Shown: piece after piece, positions 6,947 through 13,059 of the stretch
Layout: each line of letters starts with the position of its first letter
How positions within the stretch are numbered: position 1 is the first letter of the stretch
Assembly (NCBI GenBank): GCA_003131665.1
Contig: PKWA01000096.1
Coordinates: forward strand, 284-13,342
DNA from: Acidimicrobiaceae bacterium
GTDB taxonomy: Bacteria; Actinomycetota; Acidimicrobiia; Acidimicrobiales; RAAP-2
DNA length: 13,059 nucleotides
Reading direction: 5' to 3'
Notes under the pieces: generated by a model
Told to the model about the DNA's origin: nothing
The model's database searches: none
What the model saw: only the letters and a program-made list of their open reading frames with translations
Program-made: the position numbers and the translations under genes

Positions 6947-8059
6947 CTACACCAGCTTGAGTTCTTGACGATAGACCCGCGAAGGTCCTTGCTGCTCGAC
7001 GCGCTTCGCGAGTTCGTAAAAGGCCTTGGCGGCCTCGCTGCCACGATTGTAGACAACGACCGGTTCGCCGAGATCACCGCCGCTTCTCACCGCCGACTCC
7101 AGAGGGATCTGTGCGAGCAACGTGATGCCCAGCTCGCGCGCCAGCTGCGCTCCCCCGCCCGCGCCAAAGATCTCGTAGCGCTGTCCGTCGTCGCAGGTGA
7201 ACCAACTCATGTTCTCGATGACCCCGCGCACCGAGAGTTTGAGCTTTCGAGCGGCGTAGGCCGAGCGTTGCGCGACGCGCTGGGCCGCCGCCTGAGGGGT
7301 CGTCACCACGTACATTTCGATGCGCGGCAAGATCTCGGACAAGGTGAGAGCGACGTCGCCGGTTCCCGGGGGCATGTCGATCAAGAGAAAGTCCGGCTCG
7401 TCCCACCACGCTTCGGTCACGAGCTGTTCAATGGCTTTGTGCAACATTGGCCCACGCCAGATAACGGGTTGCGCGTCGTCGACGAAGTAGCCCATCGAGA
7501 GACAACGCACGCCGTGCACGAGTGTGGGAATCACGGTGTCGCCGAGCACGATCGGATCATTGGTGGCGCCGAGCATCTTGGGCAGCGAGAAGCCATACAC
7601 GTCAGCGTCGAGCACGCCCACCGAGTGGCCGGCCTGGGCGAGCGCGATCGCCAGGTTCACCGTGACCGAGGACTTGCCCACTCCGCCTTTGCCGGAGGAG
7701 ATGCCGAGCACTCGAGTCTTGGAAAGTCGGTCGAGAAAGCGCGGCGTCGCGTCGCCGTGATCGTGATCTCCCGTTTCAGTGTCACTCTTCATCGCGCCAC
7801 GAAGAAAGTTGCGCAGAGCCAAGCGCTCGGCGTCGTCCATCGTGCGCACCACCACGTTCGCGCCGGGTGCACGCTCGAGTACGGCCGCACGCAGGGCGTC
7901 GAGGTGGGGCCAGTTGGTTGCCGGTAGCACCAACTCGACTTGCACCACGCCGCCCACTTCGCTGACGTCGCCGAGAAAACCGAGTTCCAAGAGGGTGCGA
8001 ACCAGTTGAGGTTCGGCGATCTGGGCGAGGTCGCTACGAAGTTCGGGATTGAGCGGCAC
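6947..8059 (-). CDS. mrp: Mrp/ApbC-family Fe-S cluster carrier ATPase
   Basis: A 370-residue P-loop ATPase that carries or inserts Fe-S clusters. An N-terminal MIP18/DUF59-like domain spans about residues 5-88, followed by a His/Asp-rich linker (about 92-104). The deviant Walker A is SSGKGGVGKSS (121-131), with DADVYG at 151-156, the Walker B region LLIDMPPGTGD (225-235) and the conserved ENMSWF at 282-287. Many Mrp proteins have a CxxC at the dimer interface just after ENM; here only C289 is present (FTCDDGQRYEIFG) and the second cysteine is replaced. Start is GTG, with AAAGGA about six bases upstream. It is divergent from a SufR-like regulator (69-base gap) and is followed by an SDR gene. 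The family call is firm; the mode of cluster binding is unsettled. Confidence 0.95.
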   Translation of the reverse strand: MPLNPELRSDLAQIAEPQLVRTLLELGFLGDVSEVGGVVQVELVLPATNWPHLDALRAAVLERAPGANVVVRTMDDAERLALRNFLRGAMKSDTETGDHDHGDATPRFLDRLSKTRVLGISSGKGGVGKSSVTVNLAIALAQAGHSVGVLDADVYGFSLPKMLGATNDPIVLGDTVIPTLVHGVRCLSMGYFVDDAQPVIWRGPMLHKAIEQLVTEAWWDEPDFLLIDMPPGTGDVALTLSEILPRIEMYVVTTPQAAAQRVAQRSAYAARKLKLSVRGVIENMSWFTCDDGQRYEIFGAGGGAQLARELGITLLAQIPLESAVRSGGDLGEPVVVYNRGSEAAKAFYELAKRVEQQGPSRVYRQELKLV

Positions 8060-8084
8060 GGGAGTCCTTTAGAGGGGCCCTTTG

Positions 8085-8090
8085 AGATTA
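8085..8090 (-). promoter_or_regulatory. Candidate -10 box (TAATCT) for mrp
   Basis: TAATCT on the minus strand ends 25 bases before the mrp GTG, giving a leader of about 19 bases that includes the Shine-Dalgarno. No good -35 match was found. It shares a 69-base gap with the regulator start, so a regulator bound there could affect both genes. Confidence 0.3.
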
Positions 8091-8115
8091 CCGTCGCTCT
8101 TGGACGCTTCACCCG

Positions 8116-8121
8116 TAAACT
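8116..8121 (+). promoter_or_regulatory. Candidate -10 box (TAAACT) for leaderless transcription of the SufR-like regulator
   Basis: TAAACT is followed by exactly seven bases and then the GTG start at 8129, with no Shine-Dalgarno in between. The -35 region is poor. A short inverted repeat TCAC-TTC-GTGA (8122-8132) straddles the start, too short to call an operator on its own. Confidence 0.4.
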
Positions 8122-8128
8122 TCACTTC

Positions 8129-8839
8129 GTGAGTGCGCCCAACGAGAACGACCTCGACCCGGCCCTCTTTACTGCGACGGTGACCAGTCTCACGCACTCC
8201 TTTGGCGATAGCACCCGGCGAAAGGTCTACTTCTACTTACGCGAAAACCCCGGCGCGACCGCCGGCGAACTGGCTCTTCACTGTGAAGTACACGCCAATG
8301 TCGTGCGTCATCACCTAGAGCGCCTGACGGAAGGCGGCTACGTCACCTTTGACCAAGTGCGCAAGACCACCGTCGGTCGCCCGGCCAAGGGTTACCGGGC
8401 CCTCGATGAGTCCATTGTGATGGACGGATCGCTTCGCCGAGACGCGTTACTCGTGGCCCTCCTAGAGATGGCCCTCGAGCGCCTCGGGCCCGACGCGTCT
8501 GAAGCAATGGCCCACGACGTGGGCATCGAATACGGTCGAACGCTCACCGAGGCGATCGGCGCCAATGATTCGACGCGTTCGGTTAAGACCGCGATGGTCT
8601 CCATCGCCGGACTCTTGACCGCGCACGGCTTTAACGCCCGGGCCGAGGACCACGAACTGACCAGCTCGGTGGTGTCGGACAACTGCCCCTTTGGTTCGGC
8701 CGCCAAGCACCACCCCGTACTCTGTGCCGTCGACCGCGGACTCATCGCCGGCATGCTCGAAGGTCTCGGCGCGGAGCGCACAAACGTAACGTTGACTTCG
8801 CGCGCCTTGGGCGACGACACCTGTCGCGTGACCGCCTAG
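8129..8839 (+). CDS. SufR-like winged-helix regulator with C-terminal cysteine (probable Fe-S) motif
   Basis: The 236-residue protein has an ArsR/DeoR-like winged helix at about residues 24-91: GDSTRRKVYFYL, then the recognition helix ANVVRHHLERL (56-66) and the wing GRPAKGY (83-89), the pattern of COG2345-type regulators. The C-terminal half carries NCPFG with C186, then C199 after exactly 12 residues, followed by an aspartate, and C232 in GDDTC near the end. SufR proteins bind an Fe-S cluster through a C-x12-C pair plus a later cysteine in a Gly-Asp-x-x-Cys context; here the last spacing is 32, slightly longer than the 27 I recall for SufR. Divergence from the Fe-S carrier gene mrp supports cluster-responsive control. 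The reading frame is open further upstream, but GTG 8129 is the first start fitting family length. Another COG2345 member without a cluster remains possible. Confidence 0.82.
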   Translation: MSAPNENDLDPALFTATVTSLTHSFGDSTRRKVYFYLRENPGATAGELALHCEVHANVVRHHLERLTEGGYVTFDQVRKTTVGRPAKGYRALDESIVMDGSLRRDALLVALLEMALERLGPDASEAMAHDVGIEYGRTLTEAIGANDSTRSVKTAMVSIAGLLTAHGFNARAEDHELTSSVVSDNCPFGSAAKHHPVLCAVDRGLIAGMLEGLGAERTNVTLTSRALGDDTCRVTA

Positions 8840-8873
8840 TTCGTTTCGTCTTTCTCAAATAGGTCAAGCGAAG

Positions 8874-8879
8874 TACGAT
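8874..8879 (+). promoter_or_regulatory. Candidate -10 box (TACGAT) for the phosphotransferase gene
   Basis: TACGAT is followed by six bases and the ATG at 8886. There is no Shine-Dalgarno, so a leaderless message is plausible. Read-through from the regulator gene, which ends 46 bases before the ATG, is the alternative. Confidence 0.35.
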
Positions 8880-8885
8880 TCGCCA

Positions 8886-9788
8886 ATGACTGACGTCATT
8901 GACGAACTCGTTAAGCAGTTGTGGCCCGAGCGTCAGGTCATGGTTCAACCCCTGCTCGGCGGCATCACCAACGCCAACTTCTTCGTTGATCTTGGCGACG
9001 AACAGGTCGTGGTGCGAATCCCCGGTGACAACACGGCGTTACTAGGGATCGATCGTCACCACGAAGTTACCGCCAACCATCTCGCCTCATCTATTGGCAT
9101 CGCGCCCGAGGTACTCGCCCGTTCCGAATCCGAAGGTTGGATGGTCACCCGCTTCTTACCGGGACGTCCCATCACCGCGACGGAACTGGCGAACGAGCCG
9201 ATGTTGGGTGAACTTGGCGCCACGTTGCGGCGACTTCACGACGTCGGGAGAATCGACATTGAATTCGATCCATTTTCAATCGTTCGTCGGTACCACGAGA
9301 TCGCGTTGTCTCGTGACGTCATCGAGCCCTTCGATTACCAATCGGCGCTGGACATCCTCGTTCGAATCGAGGAGGCGCGCCCTTTTCGACCCACGTCGTT
9401 TTGTCATAACGACTTGCTCAACGCTAATTTCATCTACGACGGCACGATACGCATCCTGGACTGGGAGTACGCCGGCATGGGCGACCCGTTCTTCGATCTC
9501 GCGAACTTCTCGGTCAACCAGGAGCTTCCCGCGGCGTCAGACGAGCGCCTGCTCGCCCACTACTTCGGTCAATGTGACAAGGGTCTCTTGGCGGTGCTCG
9601 CGCTCATGAAGGTGGTGTCGGAACTGCGCGAGACGATGTGGGGCGTGGTGCAAATGGCGGTCTCCTCTCTCGACGTCGACTTCGTCGCGTACGCCCAGGA
9701 ACGGAGCGGTCGTTATGAATCGCTCGTGCACGACATGGACGTGGCGCAAACGGTGAGTGAAGCCGCCGCGGCCCAACAGCCGAAGTAG
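8886..9788 (+). CDS. Choline-kinase-like phosphotransferase (APH/ChoK superfamily)
   Basis: A 300-residue soluble kinase-fold enzyme that would phosphorylate a small hydroxylated substrate with ATP. Visible motifs are the choline-kinase type GGITNANF (25-32), VVVRIPG with R44 (41-47), the ATP-loop partner E60, the Brenner catalytic loop CHNDLLNANF (H174, D176, N181) and the metal-binding ILDWEYAGMGDPFFDLANF segment (D192, E194). The GGxTN, RIPG and DWEYAG patterns favour choline/ethanolamine kinase-like members over antibiotic-modifying phosphotransferases. Substrate is inferred: choline, ethanolamine or a related amino alcohol. It follows the SufR-like regulator on the same strand and is convergent, across a small broken gene, to a dimethylglycine-dehydrogenase-like enzyme, which loosely fits quaternary-amine metabolism. 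Length and motifs are complete. Confidence 0.87.
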   Translation: MTDVIDELVKQLWPERQVMVQPLLGGITNANFFVDLGDEQVVVRIPGDNTALLGIDRHHEVTANHLASSIGIAPEVLARSESEGWMVTRFLPGRPITATELANEPMLGELGATLRRLHDVGRIDIEFDPFSIVRRYHEIALSRDVIEPFDYQSALDILVRIEEARPFRPTSFCHNDLLNANFIYDGTIRILDWEYAGMGDPFFDLANFSVNQELPAASDERLLAHYFGQCDKGLLAVLALMKVVSELRETMWGVVQMAVSSLDVDFVAYAQERSGRYESLVHDMDVAQTVSEAAAAQQPK

Positions 9789-9830
9789 ACGTCAGCGAGG
9801 CGTGACTCCTGCTGGGTTAAGGGTGAGGCC

Positions 9831-10237
9831 GTGGGCAATTGGTTCGTCGTCGGAACCAACAGCGTCAACGACGACGAAATCTCTACCAGTGCCAGTACCA
9901 CCCAGACCGGATTTCTTTCGCAGGCCTGGGACTATCTCGATCCGTCCGCCTTGATTCTGTCAACCGCCGACTTTCAAGGACAACCGAATCAGTTCGTGGT
10001 CACGAACAACGTCGACTGGACGACCATCACGCCGGCCAGGGGTGGTCGGGAGGGTTTGCCACTGGTCTCAAAGTGGTTCCCGGTAGCGCCGAAGGAACCG
10101 CGCTCATCCAGATGACCGGGCCGGAAAACTTGAAAGTGCAGATATTTCCCGGTGAAACGACAAGTCAAGTAGTGGGCTTCACGAGTGCCGCGGTCTTGTA
10201 CGACCGGGGCCAACACGCTCATATCGGGAAAGCCTAG
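9831..10237 (+). pseudogene. Unknown small protein gene, apparently interrupted by a one-base frameshift
   Basis: A GTG at 9831 with a good Shine-Dalgarno (AAGGGTGAGG just upstream) opens a frame reading GNWFVVGTNSVNDDEISTS, which continues sensibly to about W63-TTITPA (near 10037). Beyond that point the frame becomes atypical and stops at 10115. The -1 frame from 10037 instead reads QGWSGGFATGLKVVPG and ends TSAAVLYDRGQHAHIGKA at 10237. Joining the two at GCC|CAG, as if one C were lost, gives about 135 residues rich in T, S, N, Q and G, like a beta-rich domain, with no signal peptide or membrane helix. I do not recognise the family. It lies between the convergent phosphotransferase and the oxidoreductase and fills most of the 480-base gap there. 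A sequencing or assembly error, or programmed frameshifting, could also explain the break. Confidence 0.5.
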
Positions 10238-10268
10238 GAACGCGACCTTTTGGAATCTTTGACCGGAA

Positions 10269-12680
10269 CTAGCGAACCCGCGAGTTGGTCGGATCGAAGA
10301 ACGCCTCGGTACTGACCTCGGCCCCAACCGCACGGCCAAAGACCACGACGTCGACTCGACGTCCGGCCACGGCGTCGTTGATCGGCAGATAGGCGTACGC
10401 CAGCGAGTGGCCCACGCTGTAGCCGTAGCCGCCGCTGGTCACGCGGCCCACACTTCGACCATCGACTCGCACCGGCTCCGAGCCAAGTGCGACGGCGCGA
10501 GGATCGTCGAGTCGGAGCCCGACGAGTCGACGGGTCGGTGCCCCGGCCGCTTCAAGCGCGTCGCGACCGATGAAGTCCCCCTTGTCCATGCGAACTGCGA
10601 ACCCGAGACCGGCCTCAAAGGGCGTGTCGATCGAGGTCACGTCACTGCCCCACACCCGGTACCCCTTCTCCAGGCGCAGCGACTCAATCGCCTTGTAGCC
10701 GCCCGGTCGTAGTCCGTGCGCTTGACCCGCGTTCATTAACGTGTCCCAGAGCGTGAGGGCGTACTCCGAGGGGGCGTAGATCTCCCAGCCCAACTCACCG
10801 ACGAACGTGACGCGCTGGGCCAGGGTCGGCACCGCTCCGACGTTCAGTTCCTGGGCTCTCATAAATCCGAAGGCCCCGTTCGAACAGTCGGTGTCGGTGA
10901 CGCCTTGGAGGATGTCGCGGGCCCGCGGTCCCCACAGAGCGAAGCACGCAAACTGCGACGTCACGTCGTCGATGAGCACCCGCTCGTGCTCGCCCACCTG
11001 GGACTGGATCCACGCCCGGTCGTGATTGCCAAACGCGGTACCCGTGACGAGACGAAAACGATCCTCCCCGAGTCGAGTGACCGTCAGATCGCACTCCACG
11101 CCGCCGTGGGTGTTGAGCAGTTGGGTATAGGTGACTGACCCCGGAGACTTCGCCACACGATTGGCGCAGATCCGCTCCAAAAAATCGGCGGCGTCCTCTC
11201 CTCGAACGTCGAGTTTGGAGAACGAGGTCTCGTCAAAGAGTGCGGCGCGCTCGCGACAGGCCAAATGTTCTGCACCGATGGCGGGCGACCAGAGGCGCCC
11301 GGCCCAGCCATCGGGTCGAAGGGACCCGTCGCCGTCGGCGACGTTCGATTCAAACCAGTTGACCCGTTCCCATCCGCCCTTCTCGCCGAAGGCCGCGTCG
11401 AGCGCCTTCAAGCGCTCGTAGGCCGGCGGGATCCTTAGGGGCCGTCCGGCCTGGCGCTCGTGACCGGGGAACTTGACGTCGTAGTACGTGGCGTACACCT
11501 CGTAGGTGCGAGCCAGAGCGAAGTCGCGACTGCGGTATTGGGGGCCGAAGCGGCGTGAGTCCATCTCCCAGGTGTCGAGACCCGGCGAGCCGTCGATGAT
11601 CCACTCGGCCATGAGCTGTCCCATCCCCCCAGAACCGGCGACACCGTGTGCGCAGAATCCCGCCGCGACCCAGAATCCGGCGACGGCAGTGGGCCCGAGA
11701 ATGAACTCACCGTCGGGCGTGAATGCTTCGGGACCGTTGATGAGCGTGACGATCTCAGCGTTGGCCAGTACCGGTACTCGCAACGTGGCCGCCTCGTAAA
11801 GGTCGGCGAAGCGGTCCCAGTCCTCGGCCAGCAACTGATTGTTGAAATCACTAGCGATACCTTCGAGACCCCACGGGACGGGGTTTCGCTCGTAGCCCCC
11901 GGCCACCAGCCCACCGCTCTCGCCGCGAAAGTAGACGAGGCGAGACGGGTCGCGCATGGTGGGCATGTCGCGTGGCAGTCCGGCGTCTTTGGTGATGACG
12001 TACTGATGGGCCATGGGAATGATCGGCACGTGCACGCCCGCCAGTTGTCCGATCTCGTGGGCGTAGATACCTCCCGCATTGACGACCACTTCACACTCGA
12101 TGAACCCGCGGTCCGTCTCGACGCCGCTTACGCGACCTCGCTCCACGCGAATCCCGGTTACTCGGGTCTCGGTGAGAATCGTCGCCCCACGTTGGCGGGC
12201 CCCTTTGGCCAGGGCCAAGGTGACCTGACTGGGATCCAAGTAGCCGTCGGTCGGTAACAATGCCGCTCCGTAGACGCCGTCGGTTGTCATGATCGGGAAG
12301 CGCTCTTGTGCTTCGACTGCGGAGATCAGGTGAAAAGGCAGACCGAAGGTCTCGGCCCAGTCCGCCTGGCGCTGCAGTTCTTCCATGTGCTCGATCGACG
12401 ACGCCAGTCGCAGCGAACCGACCTCTCGCCACCCGGTCTCGAGGTCCACTTCTTGACCAAGGCTTCGGTACAAATCAACCGAGTTCATCATCATGCGCGT
12501 CAAACTGAGCGAGCCGCGCAACTGACCAACGAGACCGGCCGAGTGAAACGTGGAGCCACTCGTGAGCTGGGAACGCTCGACCAATACCGCGTCGCTCAAC
12601 CCGAGCCGCGCAAGCCAGTACAGAATCGAGCAGCCGCCGATGCCCCCGCCAATCACCACGACGCGAGCCCGTTCAATCAT
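10269..12680 (-). CDS. FAD-dependent dimethylglycine/sarcosine dehydrogenase-like protein fused to GcvT domains
   Basis: An 803-residue two-part enzyme. The N-terminal DAO-type flavoprotein (about 5-380) has VVVIGGGIGG (G11-x-G13-x2-G16), E35 at the end of the second strand, and SGSTFHSAGL, where H46 corresponds to the histidine that covalently holds FAD in dimethylglycine/sarcosine dehydrogenases. A middle FAO_M-like segment (to about 430) precedes an aminomethyltransferase GCV_T domain (about 440-690) and GCV_T C-terminal barrel (about 705-795), which in relatives passes the released one-carbon unit to tetrahydrofolate. Likely chemistry is oxidative N-demethylation of a methylated glycine-like amine; the substrate is not certain. 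Electrons normally leave through EtfAB, also encoded here. The ATG at 12680 places the Rossmann motif correctly; a TTG at 12722 would add 14 Arg/Cys-rich residues. No Shine-Dalgarno directly precedes the ATG. Confidence 0.9.
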   Translation of the reverse strand: MIERARVVVIGGGIGGCSILYWLARLGLSDAVLVERSQLTSGSTFHSAGLVGQLRGSLSLTRMMMNSVDLYRSLGQEVDLETGWREVGSLRLASSIEHMEELQRQADWAETFGLPFHLISAVEAQERFPIMTTDGVYGAALLPTDGYLDPSQVTLALAKGARQRGATILTETRVTGIRVERGRVSGVETDRGFIECEVVVNAGGIYAHEIGQLAGVHVPIIPMAHQYVITKDAGLPRDMPTMRDPSRLVYFRGESGGLVAGGYERNPVPWGLEGIASDFNNQLLAEDWDRFADLYEAATLRVPVLANAEIVTLINGPEAFTPDGEFILGPTAVAGFWVAAGFCAHGVAGSGGMGQLMAEWIIDGSPGLDTWEMDSRRFGPQYRSRDFALARTYEVYATYYDVKFPGHERQAGRPLRIPPAYERLKALDAAFGEKGGWERVNWFESNVADGDGSLRPDGWAGRLWSPAIGAEHLACRERAALFDETSFSKLDVRGEDAADFLERICANRVAKSPGSVTYTQLLNTHGGVECDLTVTRLGEDRFRLVTGTAFGNHDRAWIQSQVGEHERVLIDDVTSQFACFALWGPRARDILQGVTDTDCSNGAFGFMRAQELNVGAVPTLAQRVTFVGELGWEIYAPSEYALTLWDTLMNAGQAHGLRPGGYKAIESLRLEKGYRVWGSDVTSIDTPFEAGLGFAVRMDKGDFIGRDALEAAGAPTRRLVGLRLDDPRAVALGSEPVRVDGRSVGRVTSGGYGYSVGHSLAYAYLPINDAVAGRRVDVVVFGRAVGAEVSTEAFFDPTNSRVR

Positions 12681-12727
12681 GGACGTGAGCCCCGTTGGTC
12701 GGCACCGACACCGTCTCCTCAACTAGT

Positions 12728-12848
12728 TCAAGAGGGTGGACGCGTCTCCCCTCGCTTCACGAAGAGTACACCGACACTCTTGAGTCCCGGTTCCTCACAC
12801 GATGAGTGGCGCTCGCGCGCAGTGACGCGCAAAGAGGTCTCAAGAGGG
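12728..12848. repeat. Three dispersed copies of TCAAGAG (two direct, one inverted)
   Basis: TCAAGAGGG occurs at 12728-12736 and again at 12840-12848, and the inverted CTCTTGA at 12777-12783. All lie between the two divergent promoters of this intergenic region, so they could be sites for one regulator. The motif is short and chance cannot be excluded. Confidence 0.35.
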
Positions 12849-12866
12849 AGTTCCGGGGAGAAGTAA

Positions 12867-12895
12867 TTGACAACCGATAGTGCCCTGGCTAACTT
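12867..12895 (+). promoter_or_regulatory. Strong sigma-A-type promoter driving the gene at the right edge
   Basis: A perfect TTGACA (12867-12872), a 17-base spacer, then TAACTT (12890-12895). Transcription would begin near 12902, about 140 bases before the next start codon. This is the best match to a housekeeping promoter in the window. Confidence 0.65.
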
Positions 12896-12901
12896 AACGG
12901 A

Positions 12902-13043
12902 CGACGGACTCTCAGCCAATGAGTGTCCGTGCAGAGGGACGGATCGCTTAGAACAGTGGGGACCACTGACGTGTTGACGAGAGCCGTTGGTTCGCGTCTT
13001 ACATCCAGTGCCATTGCAACATCACAGTAGGGGGACAGTGACA
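12902..13043 (+). promoter_or_regulatory. Structured 5' leader with three consecutive hairpins
   Basis: Hairpin 1 (12904-12930) pairs ACGGACTCTCA with TGAGTGTCCGT, 10 of 11 pairs with one T-T mismatch and a GCCAA loop, starting almost at the predicted +1. Hairpin 2 (12954-12968) is a perfect CAGTGG/CCACTG stem with a three-base loop. Hairpin 3 (12976-12998) pairs GACGAGAG with TTCGCGTC with one mismatch and one wobble. CACTG of hairpin 2 could alternatively pair with CAGTG at 13036-13040, next to the start codon. It matches no riboswitch class I recognise. A regulatory role is inference. Confidence 0.4.
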
Positions 13044-13059
13044 ATGGAATCAGACGGAT
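13044..13059 (+). CDS. Start of an unidentified gene (first five codons, cut by the right edge)
   Basis: ATG at 13044 begins MESDG and runs off the window. A GGGGG run at 13030-13034, preceded by GTA, sits nine bases upstream as the Shine-Dalgarno. An in-frame GTG at 13038 is too close to that run to be preferred. A strong promoter and leader precede it, so it is probably a real gene, but nothing can be said of its product. Confidence 0.5.

Larger units (their letters stand above)
12681..13043. other. 363-base divergent intergenic control region
   Basis: No protein gene is supported here. Towards the oxidoreductase (minus strand) a weak -10 TACTCT lies at 12768-12763, and GAGGAG at 12720-12715 is too far (34 bases) to serve its ATG. 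Towards the right-hand gene (plus strand) there is a near-consensus promoter and a structured leader, listed separately. Three TCAAGAG copies and a GC-rich patch (GCGCTCGCGCGC) lie between the two promoters. Confidence 0.6.

Noticed and set aside
6965..7927. 320-codon plus-strand frame opposite mrp
   Set aside because: The opposite strand holds a complete Mrp with Walker motifs. This frame is His/Arg/Asp-rich shadow coding.
8122..8132. TCAC-TTC-GTGA inverted repeat over the regulator start, considered as an operator
   Set aside because: Only four base pairs per arm and no extension of symmetry on either side; too short to claim.
8886..9788. Aminoglycoside (antibiotic resistance) phosphotransferase
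   Set aside because: GGITNANF, VRIPG and DWEYAG motifs fit choline/ethanolamine-kinase-like members better, and the context is metabolic with no mobile element.
12681..12722. TTG at 12722 as the oxidoreductase start
   Set aside because: It would add 14 residues rich in Arg and Cys ahead of the Rossmann motif. The ATG at 12680 places the GxGxxG loop at the normal distance from the N-terminus.

Overview
The window looks like ordinary chromosomal DNA of a moderately GC-rich actinomycete (Actinomycetota). The markers are a WhiB1/WblE-type regulator, a PdtaS-type histidine kinase lying convergent to it as in Mycobacterium, a DUF3107 protein (mycobacterial TB9.4 family), and several TANNNT-N6/7-start signatures expected of leaderless mRNAs. 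A member of Acidimicrobiia is my best guess from general protein character, but the lineage below phylum is not proven here. I see no CRISPR array, insertion sequence, phage module, tRNA or rRNA.

Layout. 1-1811 (minus strand): a glycerophosphodiester phosphodiesterase, then etfB and the start of etfA (cut by the window edge). 1812-1972: a divergent promoter region feeding the phosphodiesterase leftwards and whiB rightwards. 1973-2272: whiB. 2269-4868 (minus): a three-gene run DUF3107 -> PHP-family phosphatase (histidinol-phosphatase-like) -> PdtaS-like kinase, tightly packed and coupled. 4902-6086 (plus): an HD-domain dNTPase of the Dgt type. 6083-8059 (minus): the Fe-S carrier mrp/apbC followed by a short-chain dehydrogenase. 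8129-9788 (plus): a SufR-like winged-helix regulator with a Cys motif, transcribed away from mrp, then a choline-kinase-like phosphotransferase. 9831-10237: a small unknown gene apparently broken by a one-base frameshift. 10269-12680 (minus): an FAD-dependent dimethylglycine/sarcosine-dehydrogenase-like enzyme fused to GcvT domains. 12681-13043: a 363-base divergent control region with a near-consensus promoter and a structured leader for a gene whose first codons are at the right edge.

How the genes may work together. EtfAB normally takes electrons from flavin dehydrogenases, including the dimethylglycine dehydrogenase type at the other end of the window. The adjacent choline-kinase-like gene fits a quaternary-amine or one-carbon theme, but this is inference. 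The SufR-like regulator beside mrp suggests Fe-S-responsive control of cluster trafficking. WhiB (itself a [4Fe-4S] protein) and PdtaS are a conserved neighbouring pair. I did not find a new defence or mobile system. The most follow-up-worthy points are the SufR-like/Mrp pair, the structured leader at the right end, the frameshifted unknown ORF and the group of candidate leaderless promoters.
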